A DNA stretch of 64,000 nucleotides, taken from positions 2,572,001 through 2,636,000 of the forward strand of contig NC_083530.1 in assembly GCF_032362555.1 (NCBI RefSeq), read 5' to 3'. Position numbers and translations under genes: made by a program. This DNA comes from Amyelois transitella (lineage: Eukaryota > Arthropoda > Insecta > Lepidoptera > Pyralidae). Positions 41,101 through 54,100 of this stretch are shown here, piece after piece. Position 1 is the stretch's first letter. The number at the start of each line of letters is the position of its first letter. A model generated the notes under the pieces. The model saw nothing but the letters and a program-made list of their open reading frames with translations. It searched no databases and was not told where the DNA came from.

Positions 41101-41963
41101 ATACATACTTCTTAACTGCGGACTAAATATTTGCCCTTTATAACATTAAATTTTTTAGAAATAGACATATAACAGAAATTTCTAAACTACCCACATAACA
41201 AAAAAATATGTACCTCACTGTCGATTAGTGGTTCCTCCATTGTTAAAACAAATTGAAAACCAACATTTTAATCAAGGATTAACCCGACTAACAACGACAG
41301 GCCATATTAGTTAACTATGAATAACAAGCACAAATTGTATGCAAATGAAATCCGGCCATTAGCAAAATGATGACGATAGGACCATGGTCACAACGCACGT
41401 ATGCCGGGGACACACGTGTGATGAAAACTATAACTAAATCAATATAAAATAGCAAAAAAACTGTACTTACTACTATTATCAGATTTCACTAGAATTCGAA
41501 AGTATTCCATAGAATTTACGACCCTTCTCAAACTGTTAGCTCCATCATTTTGTCAGCATCGATGAAGCCATTCAATATAACAATATTTATACAATCAAAA
41601 TTGTAGACAAATGTTAGAAAACACTAAAATTTTACGTTTTACACAATAGATTCTAATGTGCTTTGGTTACTTTTGACAAATCTGACATTTATTTTTTATG
41701 ACTACATTCATAGGCTTAGATTCAAGTTTTTTGTATTAGTGACGTAGGAAAAGTGGCTTTGAGGGAGGTTATAAACGTGATACGTAACACACACAGAAGG
41801 CAAAAGGGTAGAATAAACTTTTCAACATGAAAGCAACACTGAAAAATATATGTCAAATGTCATCATTGATGATGTCAACACGTCATCCTGTTGTGGATTG
41901 TCGATTTTCCAACTTGTTTTCAGATTTTCATGTGAAAAGTGCAATAAATAAAAGGAATTCAGC

Positions 41964-44900
41964 ATGGTAATACAATTTGTTAGCACTAATGTGCTATTCT
42001 TGTAAATATTATATATTATTCCTATACAAATAACCATAAAAAATATGTGAATTTCATGAAAACTAACAATACAAAATCCGGCTTATGTTAACTCATATTC
42101 AACAGTTTTCTTATAATTTTAGGTGCTCATAGCAGCTACAGTATGCACAAAATCAGGGAAAGGTAATTAAATTGTGTAAATGTATTTAATTAAATACTGA
42201 AATTGAAAGAAAATCACGTACAGAAAACAGTGGTCTTCAATATGTATTTTGTTTTAGCTCTGGTTTCCCGACAATTCGTGGAGATGAACAAGGCTCGTAT
42301 CGAGGGTTTGCTTGCTGCTTTCCCGAAGCTTATGACCGGTGGTCGACAACATACCTTTATTGAGACAGAATCTGTCAGGTATAATTAATTAATTTATGCT
42401 TCTGCTGCTCATATTATGCAAATAAAAGTTTGAATTTGAACTTTCATTTTTTGTTTACCTCAGTTCCAAAACTATCTAATTTATGCATAATTGGGCATTC
42501 TTTGTGGGACCAATAGAAGCCAAAATTATGTTCAACTTTGTGTTACAATTAAAATTTATAGTACATTAAAAAGGTTGGTTTGTATGAAAGGAAAAGTTGT
42601 ATAAAAATACAATTTAAAGAGCTTGTTTATATTATTTAATATTCTGGTTACAGATATGTGTACCAACCCCTGGACAAGCTGTACATGCTGCTCATCACAA
42701 CGAAGGCCAGCAACATCCTCGAAGACCTGGAGACTTTACGGCTTTTCAGCAGAGTGGTATGTATTAATCACTTATTTGTTTAATTTTTTTAAGGACTTGA
42801 TTTGTCTTGAGTCCTAAACTTGAGTCATCTAGTGCAGCTTTTATCAGGATTCAATATGAGTTAGGTTCCCGTGTAAAGGTTGTGGATGTCAGACTTGAGT
42901 CATTTCGTAAAAAAACCTAACCTGACCTGACCAACCTGTCACTATTTCAATCTCAATTCCATCATGAAGCCATACAGCTGAACGTGGCCTTACAGTCTTT
43001 TCGAGAATGTTTGCTCTGTCTACCCCGCAAGGGATATAGACGTCACTATAAGTATGTATGTAGGTACAATCACTACAGATCCTTCAATCATTACATACAT
43101 ATAACTCCCGTTTCTTATGAGGGTGGATAGAATTTTTTTTCATTAGATAGGATTTCTTAATAATTGTAATAATTCCAGGTGCCAGAATACTGCACCCAGC
43201 TGACGGAGGCAGAGGTTATAAATCAAGCGTTCAACTTGCTGTTTGCTTTCGATGAAATTGTTGCCCTCGGCTACAGGGAGAGCGTCAATTTGGCGCAGGT
43301 AACATATTTTTATTTGGCGGCGAAGAACAAGACGTCTTTTCCATAACTATTTTATTTTTAAATAAAAATAAATTATATTTTTTAAACTTTCTTTGGTGAC
43401 ATCTTTACGCCACAAGTCACAAAATCACAATCGCGCTACAGTATTGGTCAACAAACAGCGTATAGTCTAAATCGCGCAAGCAAAGTCCGTTCAATGTAAA
43501 ATCGTAAAATGCTGCAGTGTAGTTTGTTCCGCCGCTTCTTCTACACATGCGCTTTGGAAGCGGTAGTAGTTATAATTAGATTTAAGTTATGTGACGTCAA
43601 TAAGTGATACCTTGTATCCAATTTTGAAAATAAATCTATTCTATTCTATTCTATTCTATTCTAAAGATTTCACGGAGCATATATAAAACCTCAGTCAAGT
43701 TTAGTTGTTTTTTTGTGACTACATGGATGTTTAATTTATCAATTTTTTTTTCAGGTTCGTTCGTTCGTCGAAATGGACTCGCACGAGGAAAAGATCTTCC
43801 AAGCTGTTAGACAGGTATGTGTTCATATTTATACAGGCATAATAACCAGTGCCACCGGCACTGCCGTGTGGTTCCCGGCCCCAATATAAAAAAGAATATG
43901 GCCACTCTCTCTCATTTCCCGTGGATGTCGTAAGAGGCGACTAAGGCATAGGCTTATTAACTTGGGATTCTTATTTTAGGCGATGGGCTTAGGTTAGGAA
44001 GGTTACTAACCTTTTCAATCTCGATTCTGGCATAAAGCCAAACAGCTAAACGTGGCCTGTCAGTCTCTTCAGGACTGTTGGCTCTGTCTATCCCGCAAGG
44101 GATATAGACGTGACTATTTGTATGTATAATAACCAGGACTGACTAGTTGTGTCTAGAACTCAACACTGGCAAAAATACACTCATGAATAAATTTGATTGC
44201 CACAAGATAATGAAATAATAAGAAAATAATATATAGCTCTTCTGGTGGGTAGGCGACCAATACTGGAAGAGTTTCTTCAGCTGGTGCATCTTCTCTTACC
44301 AGTGGTCAATTTGTTTGGATGAAGTACCACCACTCTTTTGAGGCTGGTGTCCATTTTGAAGAGTGTTTTGTTCTGTTTGAGGAGATTCTGCGGCCGGTTT
44401 GAAGAATTTTTCGCTTTGTTCTTTAAAAAATGGTGTTCTTTAAAAGGCAACGCTAGCCTCAAGGAGGTTAAGTGCATAGGTAGTTTGTAGTTTTTTAGAC
44501 AAATAATAGTATATTAGTTATAACTTATTGAAACGTGAAATATAGTGCCTACCTGCGAAGACCTATTTCCTGATATAACTTAAATTTAATTTATTGAAAC
44601 GAGAAATAAAGGCCTATTTCTTAAAAAAAAAATATTAAGAGAGTAAATTCGACGTACATTTTTAGTACCTAACTGCGAAGGCCTATTTCCTGATATAACT
44701 TAAATTTAATTTATGTATCTTTTTGACATAATTCATTATAATAACTTATTGAAATGTGACATATAGTACCTTACCTACTTGCGAAGGCCTATTTCCTGAT
44801 ATAACTTAAATTTAATTTATGTATCTTTTTGACATAATTCATTATAATAACTTATTGAAATGTGACATATAGTACCTTACCTACTTGCAAAGGCCTATTT

Positions 44901-47900
44901 CCTGATATAACTTAAATTTAATTTATGTATCTTTTTGACATATATTCGTTATAATAACTTATTGAAATGTGACATATAGTACCTACCTGCGAAGGCCTAT
45001 TTCCTGAAAAAAAAAAATTAAGAGAGCCGTACATTTTTTTTTAATAAACAGACTCAAGAGCGCGAAGCGGCCAACCGCATGCGCGAACGCGCCAAGGAGC
45101 TCCAGCGGGAGCGGCTGGAGGCGGCCAAGCGCGGGGCGCCGCGCGCGCACGCGGGCTTCGGCGGCGGCTTCGGCGGCGGACAGGCGGCCGCGCCCGACAC
45201 CAGCGTCGACAGGCCGCCCTCCACGCCCGCCAGGGAGACGTGAGTTTGTTTTATGTGTATTTAGATATACAGGGTGACATTTAAAACAACTGCATCCTTT
45301 TAAACATTGACTATACCCATGCTTCTGAGCTGTTTGAGCCTATTTTTATTTAAATTAAACGTCATCATTTTCACATTTAAAAAAACATCAAAAACTACGT
45401 CACACGCTTACACAGACCAATACTACAAAAAGAAATTAAAACTAAACATATAAATAAATGTCTGAAAAATAAATTATTTTTCTAGTATCAAGATCAAGTA
45501 AAGTGCAGAGTTGTCGAGATCGCTCAGCTGAATGAATTGTGTCGTTGACCTCTGAATCTTACGCGTCGCTTTTCCGCCGGCCGGGGTGATATGACGTATT
45601 TAGGATCGTGGATTTTGATAATTTTATTTCTTTTCGTACTTTCTGAAATATGAACCGATATTTTTCTTTTAACGTTTTTTAATATCCTTTAGATGAGTAA
45701 ACTAAGTCACCCTGTATACAAATACATATATTTGTATATAATAAAATTGTTAATGACTAATGTGTTTGTTACTTGAAATATATGTCCAAAATATCTATAT
45801 AAAACCAACAGAAGTCAAAAATGTGATTTTTACATACATATAATAACATCGACGAAAGTCGTCCTGGATAAGGGTCAGGTCAAAAGTACCCGAAACCGCC
45901 GAGCTTGCATGAAAAGAGTTATGATGTGGATGAAGTGAAGGAAGTATGCAGAGATCGTGGCAAGTGGAAAGAGGTAGGTTCTGCCTATCCCTCCGGGAAA
46001 ATGGCGTGATTTTATGTATGTATGTATATAATCACGTCTATATCCCTTGCAGACAGACAGTAGACAGAGCCGGCAGTCTTCAAATAACTGAAAGGCTACT
46101 TTCAACTGTATGCTTAAATTATGGAATTGAGATTCAAATTTCGCATAATTTTCTTAGAATGTTTATTCCCATTTTGTTCAGCAGCCGCCCCGCCGCCCGC
46201 TCGGCCATGAAGCTGGGCTCCCGCGGGACCGACGCGGACTCGTTCGTGTCCCGCCTCCGCTCCGAGGGCGACGTGACGGCCGCCACGCCTCCCGTGGGAA
46301 CCGCCGCCACTGTTGATAGGCCGGCGCCGGCCAATCAGAAAGAGTGAGTCGTTTTCGAATTTCGAACTGTTCGAATAGGGCCAATTAGATTTAAATTATG
46401 AATTCATGCTTGTCGCCTTGAGTGAGTCACTAGATGGCGCTATTTTGTTAAATTAGAACGCGTTGTAGAGATTTTTATATTTTATGCGGGTAGTAACGGA
46501 TGTTTCTAGAATGAATAAAATAATATTTTCCATCAAAGAAACGTATCAAGATTGTTTACCTTGTTTAAGTTCTTAAATGAAAAAAGACTATAGTACAATT
46601 GAATTAAATATTTTTCTAAAGTTTTTTTTGATAACGTATAGTGTGCAGATCAAAGAAATGTACACGAGAGAATGTATATTTAGCAAAAATATTTTGAACC
46701 ATGACACATGAACAACAATATTTGAAGTTTGTTATAAAACAAATATTTCACCTCTTTTTTTTATAGATCGGGTACAATTTAAATTGTAGATATGTAAGGA
46801 CATATTAGTCATTTAGATAAAAAGAAATTATAATGTTTGTTACAGTGTACACTTGCGGTTCGAAGAGAGGTTGAACTTGGTCGCAGGCCGTGATGGTGAT
46901 ATACAAAACTTTGAACTTTCAGGTAAGTTATAATTAAAGTCCACTTTTATATATCGCGTCGTTCGATGCAGAATAGTGCAACCTACCGCCGAATCCTAAC
47001 TCAATTAAATAATGACCTTATTATTAAGAACATTGAGCTTAAAATGACTGACCCTATCTAGGTTGGTGAGAATGCGGTTAAATTTTTACGCCAAGACGAA
47101 AAATGAGGGCGAGCATTCACTATAATAATAAAAAGTTAGCAAAAAGACGAATCCCAAATATATAGGCCTATCCCTTAGTCGTGTTTTACGACATTAATGT
47201 GAAAGGAATCTCAATTAATATATGAATTAAGAAATTAATACTGGACAGATTACACACATTTATTTAGCTTCGAAGCAAGTTACGAGACTTGTGTTACAAG
47301 ACATTCTATCATTAAGCCAAATAGCTGAACGTGGCCATTCAGTCTTTTCAATAAATACTGTTGGCTCTGTTTGCCCCGTAAGGGATATAGACGTGACAAT
47401 ATGTATGCATTCAACATCCAGGCCAATTCCCTCTTACCAGTCTTACCTAGACTGCTGCTGGCTCTGTCAACCCCGTAAGAGGTAAATACATGATTTTGTG
47501 TTAAAACATAACATAAACATATAATCACGTCTATATCCCTTGCGGGGTAGACAGAGCCAAGTCTTGTAAAGACTGATAGGCCATGTTCAGCTATTTGGCT
47601 TTAAGATAGAATTGATATTCTAATAGTGACGGGTAGCTAAAGGCCCATCGCCTAAAAGAAAAATTTCAAGTTTATAAGCCTACCCCTTAGTCGCCTTTTA
47701 CGACATCCATGGGAGAGTGGTGGAGTGGTCCTATTCTTTTTTCTATTTGGTGCACTGTTATACATATATAATTTACATACACAAAATGTTATGCCCTACA
47801 GGCCTGCTGACGCTTCGTATCACCAGCGAACAGTTCGGACGTATTCATGTGCACGTGGATAACAAAGACACGAGGTCTTTACAATTGCAGGTATTTATCT

Positions 47901-50708
47901 ATAATCTATACTTATATTATAAAGCTGAAGAGTTTGTTTGCTTGTTTGTTTGTTTGAACGTCATCTCAGGAACTACTGGTTTGAATTGAAAAATTCTTTT
48001 TGCGTTGATTAGACCATTTATCGAGGAAGGCTTTAGGCTATATAACATCACGCTGCAACTATAAGGAGCAAAGGAATAGTGGAAAATGTGAAAAACAAAC
48101 GGGGTAAATTATTCATCATTGAGGGCTTCAATTATGCCCAAAATAACTATTCCACGCAGACGAAGTCGCGGGTACAGCTAGAATTAATATTTGTTTTAAT
48201 GTTGTGGCACTCTATAGTCAATTTGTTTAGATGCGGATAGTAAATAAATGTGAACGAGATTAGGAAGTCTTAATTTTAAAAAATTATAATAATTGTAAAA
48301 TGGTGTATTTTTTTTTATAGCAATTTATTTATTCACCAATCTCCAAGATGTATGTATGTATGTACTTACATATTTATTATTATAAATATTTATATCACTA
48401 CCTATATGACCGTGACAGACTCACCCGAACGTAGACAAGGAGGCGTTCCGTTCTTCGGGCGTGATCGGACTGAAGCAGGCGCAGCGGCCGTTCCCGCTGC
48501 ACAGCGACGTGGGCGTGCTCAAGTGGCGGCTGGCGGGCGGCGGGGGCGACGACAAGATGGCGCCGCTCTCGGGTATGTGTGGTTGCTGAGTATGTTTGAG
48601 ATGTAAATTAAGCAATTTTAAATCATAACGATATGTATTTTAAGCTTAAAATCGAGTTATAAGTTGTCTCGGACAGTTGGCGCATATGTGCGCCACAGCA
48701 GATTAGGGTGGTGGCGCACATATGCGCCACAGCAGCTGAGAGGTTAAATAAACTAGCGACCCGCCCCGGCTTCGCACGGGTGCAAAATTGGAAAAAAATT
48801 ATACATAAAAACTCTTCTTTCCTCTTGAATCACTCTACCTGTTACAAAAAACCGCATCAAAGTCCGTTGCGTAATTTTAAAGATTTAAGCATACAGACAA
48901 ACAGACTAAAATAGCGGCTTTGTTTTATACTATGTAGTGATATATATGTATATACGGGACACGAATTACACTGATCTAGTTAGTTGTGCCGTGTGATTCC
49001 CGGCACCAATAGAAAAAAAGAATAGGACCACTCCATCTCTCTCCCATGGATGTCGTAAAAGGCGACTAAGGGGAAGGCTTTTAAACTTGGGATTCTTCTT
49101 TTAGGCGATGGGCTAGCAACCTGTCACTATTTGAATCTCAGTTCTATCTTAAAGCCGAAAAGCTGAACGTGGCCTATCAGTCTTTTCAAGACTGTTGGCT
49201 CTGTCTACCCAGCAAAGGATAAAGACGTGATTATATGTATGTACCTATGTATCTAGTTAGCCTCGAAGTAAGTTCGACACGACGCGGAAACGGCGATAGT
49301 TTTCCGCGCGATAAAAACGGCCTCGCACGTGCAGGAGCTATCGCAGCAGCTGTCAGTGGTTTTTTTTCATATTGTGTCTTATTTTTTTTTAGTGAATTGC
49401 TGGCCATCGGAGGGCGCTAACGGCGGATGTGACGTCAACATCGAGTACGAATTGGAACAGCCTCACCTCACTCTCTCCGACGTTCATATCAACATTCCCC
49501 TGCCGTAAGTGTGACACATTGATGCATTAGTTTGTTCATAATGCCGTGTGGTACCCGACACTTAGAATAGGACCACTTCATATCTGTCCCATGGATGGCG
49601 GCTTAAGTGGGGCTTAAGTTTCTTGGAATTCCTGTCACTATTTGTATCAAAATTAGCTCTGTCTACCCCGCAAGGGATCATAGCTTCGGATATAACAGGA
49701 TATTTCACACACACCAGCAAAATTCTGTAAGGAACATTTGCCATGAAGATTTATATATTGGACTTATGGTAGTGACTACGAATGTTTGTTTTCGTCTGTT
49801 CCTGGAGGAGATAATACAATTGATGAGAACTTAAATGTTTTTATTGGAATCTTGAAAGGATTTTTAGTTTTACGCGAGCGTACTCAGGTTTTATATATAA
49901 AAGTGTCAATATCTCGAATAACAATCCGAATCTAATGCCTCATGAAATTAAAAAATCGTATGTCAGATGCTGCCTACATAGTAATTTTATCAAAATCAGA
50001 CCATCAGTTTCGTATCATTTGTAGGTCTGGCAACACTCAAGTGGTGGTCCACCAATGGGAGGGTAGCTACACGCAGAAGGGCAGGACACTGGTGTGGAGC
50101 ATTCCCGTGGTCAACGCTCAGCAGAAAACTGGCAGTCTTGAGTTTACGTGAGTATGGAATTTACATGACTACGGAAAAATGTTTCTTTTTTTTTCTATAG
50201 GTAGGTATATAAAATAAATATCAAAAAATGAAAAAAAAAGATAAGATTTGAGAGTTGTGAAATCGTATTATCACTACATAGTATAAAACAAAGTCGATAT
50301 TTTAGTCTGTTTGTATGCTTAAATCTTTAAAATTACGCAACGGATTTTGATGCGGTTTTTTGTAACAGGTAGAGTGATTCAAGAGGAAGGTTTTTATGTA
50401 TAATAACATTTATAATTTTGCACCCGCGCGAAGCCGGGGCGGCTCGCTAGTAAGTTTATAAAATATGTGCGATAACGCATGTTGTCAGTAACATGCGAAG
50501 TGGACATAATTTTACATGTTTCCCTTATCTGGTCTCCAGGGTAACTCCAGCGATACCGAACGACTTCTTTCCGCTGTCCGTCACCTGGACATCAGAGACT
50601 TCCCTGGCCCAACTGACTGCTACAAAGGTTACCCAGGCGGAGGACGGCTCCCCTGTCGATTTCTCCCAGGAGATCAGCTTCCATCCAGACAAATATGAAT
50701 TTGTTTAA
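41964..50708 (+). CDS. ARCN1: coatomer subunit delta (delta-COP, archain)
   Basis: A COPI coat subunit acting in Golgi-to-ER and intra-Golgi transport. Coding exons: 41964-41966, 42123-42162, 42258-42378, 42654-42756, 43179-43298, 43755-43814, 45052-45239, 46182-46343, 46846-46922, 47802-47890, 48419-48572, 49393-49504, 50025-50147, 50540-50708. They sum to 1521 nt, 506 aa plus TAA; human ARCN1 has about 511. The N-terminal longin domain reads [13 protein letters not shown] and [21 protein letters not shown] variable Gly/Ala-rich linker is mostly exon 7. The C-terminal mu-homology domain includes [22 protein letters not shown] and NDFFPLSV, ending DKYEFV. The start codon stands alone in exon 1. 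Introns hold many retroposons and a minisatellite, but all splice sites look intact. Confidence 0.96.
42930..43068 (+). repeat. family A copy, 5'-truncated
   Basis: ACCTGTCACTATTTCAATC to CCCCGCAAGGGATATAGACG; a family J fragment precedes it at 42850-42920. Confidence 0.75.
43480..43670 (+). mobile_element. LINE 3' end, family K, with (ATTCT)n tail
   Basis: TAGTTTGTTCCGCCGCTTCT, CACATGCGCTTTGGAAGCGG and GACGTCAATAAGTGATACC are followed by AATAAATCTATTCTATTC repeats. The pentamer tail marks the 3' end. Confidence 0.75.
43850..44140 (+). repeat. family A copy, near full length
   Basis: CACTGCCGTGTGGTTCCCGG to GATATAGACGTGACTATTTG. Confidence 0.8.
44520..45010. repeat. ~106-bp minisatellite in coatomer delta intron 6
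   Basis: The block GCGAAGGCCTATTTCC recurs near 44555, 44675, 44781, 44887 and 44989, with spacing of 102-106 bp in the later units and an irregular first one. The units are nearly identical; the array ends about 40 bp before exon 7. Confidence 0.85.
45268..45718. mobile_element. Tc1/mariner-type MITE, family E
   Basis: TACAGGGTGACATTTAAAAC to AAGTCACCCTGTATA, about 0.45 kb; a short deletion removed part of the right inner arm. Confidence 0.85.
45855..46140. repeat. LINE B 3' end next to an inverted family A copy
   Basis: LINE B (+) spans about 45855-46022, ending in (TATG)n. A - strand family A 3' part follows (about 46028-46140), so the two microsatellite tails meet head-on. Exon 8 begins 40 bp later. 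Confidence 0.7.
47300..47410 (+). repeat. family A 3' part
   Basis: TTCTATCATTAAGCCAAATA to AGGGATATAGACGTGACAAT; a SINE-body fragment lies just upstream. Confidence 0.65.
47515..47755 (-). repeat. family A copy
   Basis: TAATCACGTCTATATCCCTT to CTATTCTTTTTTCTATTTGG, ending about 45 bp before coatomer delta exon 10. Confidence 0.8.
47905..48182 (+). mobile_element. Helitron-like element, family C
   Basis: CTATACTTATATTATAAAGC to CGAAGTCGCGGGTACAGCTAG. Confidence 0.75.
48757..48950 (-). mobile_element. Helitron-like element, family D
   Basis: CTAGCGACCCGCCCCGGCTT to TGTTTTATACTATGTAGTG. Confidence 0.7.
48984..49250 (+). repeat. family A copy with 10-bp target site duplication
   Basis: ATCTAGTTAG occurs at 48974-48983 and again at 49251-49260, and the flanks rejoin into one tRNA-SINE body. 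This defines the unit as 267 bp, from TTGTGCCGTGTG to the (TATG)n tail, and shows it moves by target-duplicating insertion. Confidence 0.9.
49540..49685 (+). repeat. family A copy, internally deleted
   Basis: ATGCCGTGTGGTACCCG, a shortened body, then TCTACCCCGCAAGGGATCAT. Confidence 0.65.
50268..50455 (+). mobile_element. Helitron-like element, family D
   Basis: ACTACATAGTATAAAACAAA to AGCCGGGGCGGCTCGCTAG then T. Confidence 0.7.
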
Positions 50709-50787
50709 AGTTAATTGAATGTGCCAGGGGAATGTACCTATTCGAAAGATTTATATGTATTAATTAAGTACTGTACCTAATTCATGT

Positions 50788-50793
50788 AATAAA
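50788..50793 (+). terminator. poly(A) signal of coatomer delta
   Basis: AATAAA 80 nt after the stop codon, followed by T-rich sequence. Confidence 0.75.
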
Positions 50794-51143
50794 TGATATT
50801 TATCGGTTATATTCTTTATTTTATTTGCATTATCTAATGCTACAAAATTACCCAGGCAAAGGATGGCTACCCTACAGATTTATCTTAAGCATCAAACCAT
50901 GAAAAACATCAAGTTATTATCATGCCAATATTAAAAATATTTTACATTTTAAACAAATTGGACAAGGCATGAAAACACAATGAATATTACAATTATATTA
51001 GATTCTTTAGTCTCAGATATTGGGATAAATAACACTAGCCATAAAATTGCTTGTATTGTAAATTTAAAATTCAATAAAATGTTATCTTACACTTACCTAC
51101 ATTGCTAACAATAAAATGTAAATACAATGTGCATTATTTTGCA

Positions 51144-54100
51144 ATGTTTTTGATATTGTTTTTAGTATATTTTCAGAGAATATGTTCAGCATTACTTAGT
51201 GATATAGATTTGAGCGTTATAAATGATTTGTACAGACAATCTTGGAGTAACGATTACGAATTAAGGGCATTGAGCATTCAAAGGAGTAATTTGGATTCTA
51301 ATTTGAACCAAACTTGTAAGTAATTTTTCAGTCATCATCATTTCTCACCTCTCTGGTGCCTTTATAGGAGAGAAACACATACATAACATCTTTCTGCTAG
51401 TGAGGGAGGCAGAGACTACATCTATCTAGTATACAGTGTGTAACGGAAAGGGGGTTATCATATGTATAAAATGGGTGAATACTATACCTTCAATAGGTTA
51501 CCTACTACTACTGGACCTTATCACCGTATTCATAAAGGCATGTCAATAAAATTTCACAATAAAATTTATTTATTTAAATGTTAACAAATGTGGCAAATCA
51601 CTTTGAGGTCAACAGAACTCCAGACATTGTAAAGCATTTCTGGTGTTACAGTTTCCATTTCTTCGCTCCAAGGGCAATCCGACACATATACTTATTTGAA
51701 TGTATCCCCATAAAAAAGCAGTGTGAGATCTGGGGACGATGGCCATGCAATATGTCCTCTGCGTCCAATCCACTGAGAGAACCAGGCATTGAGGTGGTTG
51801 CACCATCATGTTGGAATATTAGATTGTATTCCATCACAAGATCAATGTTTCTTCTCACTGGCACCATCTATTCCTTATTCAAGTCATTTTCTTAGAGAAT
51901 TCCAGATCTTGTGAAGGAAGCTTCATCTGTCCACAGCACTTTTGAGGTAAACTCCGATGACGACTCAACCTGACGTCGATACCAGTCACAAAAAGACAGG
52001 CGAGGCCCAAAATTTACTGGAGATAATTCCTGGGTGCGGCTAAAATGGTATGGTCTACGTGCAACACTCGCCAGACCTGCATGTGATTAGAAGCCCCCAG
52101 CTCCAGTAGTAGCAGTATGACGCGTACTGCTCTCCAGGTTATCTTCAAAATGTTGCGACACAGCTTCTTCAAACTCTGGATCTTGTGAAGTAGCGCAACC
52201 AGCCGGCACTGAAGCATGAAAAGACCCAGTTGAGTGGAGACGGTTGAACATACGGGCGAAGCAAGGTACTGAAAGCAGACGCCTGGCTTCAGCAGAAGGT
52301 CGTTCATCGACGAAGCGCTGACGGTATAATTCCCGGGCGGCCTTCAGACTGCATTCTGTTGCACCGCCACAGAGTATCATTTCGTATTAGACAAAGACAA
52401 CACGGAAAAGAACGAAACGAGGGGTACGAAAAACTGGCGATATCGAACGACTGATTGACAGTGATTGACAGCCGAAACAATTGTACATTTCCGCAGACGC
52501 ACATGCACCCCTCCGTTGTACAGGGGAGGGGGACACTTTAACTCAAATCTTCTGCATTAAAATTAAACAAACGTGAAATAAACTTATTGTAGCACTAGAG
52601 GCCGCCCGCGACTTCGTCCGTATGGAAACCCTATCAATCCCGCGGGAACTCTGGTATAAAAAGTAGCCTATGTGTTATTCTGGGTCTTCAGCTACCTACA
52701 TACCAAATTTCATGGTAATCGGTTCAGTAGTTTTTGCGTGAAAGAGTAACAAACATCCATACAAACTTTCGCCTTTATAATAGTAGTAGGATACCATGTT
52801 TTGCCCTTTTGATACATACATACATAAAATCACGCCTCTTTCCCGGAGGGGTAGGCAGAGACTACCTCTACCATATCTAATTAATTTAACGATAATAAAC
52901 GCGTAAAAACAGTAATAAACATATTTGATTTCAATATTTTACCATACCTAGGTACTTTATACCACTCTTGCGAATTGGAACTTGGAACGAAATGTTTTAT
53001 GAATGCGGCGATAATAATAAGTATGGATACATAGATAAATATAATTATTTTTATATCCCTTGCAGAGTAAAAAGCCAAGTCTTGAAAATTTAAAAGACTG
53101 ATAGGCCACGTTCGTCTGTTGAGGTTAATGATAGAATTGAGATTCATATAGCGACAAGTTGCTAGCCCGTCGCATAAAAGAAGAATCCCAAGTTCAAAAT
53201 CATAAGCCAATCCTAAACTTAATGGATCATGTTACGTAGGTACATGAATATTTCGAAGCTTGTTTTTGTATTCTATTTTTTTTTTCATTCAAACTAATAT
53301 AAGGGAAAAGACCTTTGACCTGGCTCGCTTTTTGATATCCACTTTATCACTCACGTATTAGAAAAACCGCGAAAATAATTATACTTACTAAACGTTTACT
53401 TTTCACCTTTCTGAAGGCGCCCGGGGTGCGTCTTTTGACCATAATTCTGGATTAAGTATTCCGAACTGACATCTTATCTTTTTTACTCTTTCGTTCATTT
53501 TAGTATTTAATTCCCTGGAGAGCTATCAAGTGGGAGCGACTCCGGCGCAGGAAGCCGACTACCCGTGGATCGCGCGAGTGATACATTCGCGCCATCTACT
53601 CATGCCACACATGTGCACGGCTATTTGTATCGATACCAGGATCTTTATGACAGCGGCCAGATGCATATACAGGTGAATTTATTTTTTCATACATACATAC
53701 ATATAGTCACGTCTATTTCCCTTGCGGGGTAGACAGACCGAAGTCATGGAAAGACCGATAAACCACGTTCAGCTGTTTGGCTTAATGATAGAATTGTGAT
53801 TCAAATAACGACAGATTGCTAGCCCATCGTCTTAAAAAAAGAACCGCAAGTTCTTAAGTCCATCACTTAGTCGCCTTTTACGACATCAATGGGAAAGAGA
53901 TGGAGAGGTCCTATTCCTTTTGCTTTGGTGCCGGGAACCAAACGGAATTATTTTTTTCATGTTACGCGTTTACATGGAAAATTTTCACAAAAACACACAT
54001 TTATTGAGTCAGTTGACTTTGGATACGCTTTATACCTATGTTACGTACTAGCGAATAATGTTATGAAATAAAAAAATCCCTATACATTTTAATTCATTAT

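Larger units (their letters stand above)
36800..41963. other. intergenic region between DESI2 and coatomer delta
   Basis: Mostly AT-rich DNA with dispersed repeats listed separately. 40050-40940 is repeat-poor. One GC-rich island at 40950-41100 is unexplained. The two genes are head to head, so the flanks should hold both promoters; I see no clear core promoter motif. Confidence 0.5.

Noticed and set aside
44520-45010. CRISPR-like array
   Set aside because: The repeats are ~106 bp direct tandem units without unique spacers, in a eukaryotic intron; a minisatellite.
46134-46384. - strand ORFs around 46.2 kb
   Set aside because: Antisense shadows of coatomer delta exon 8.
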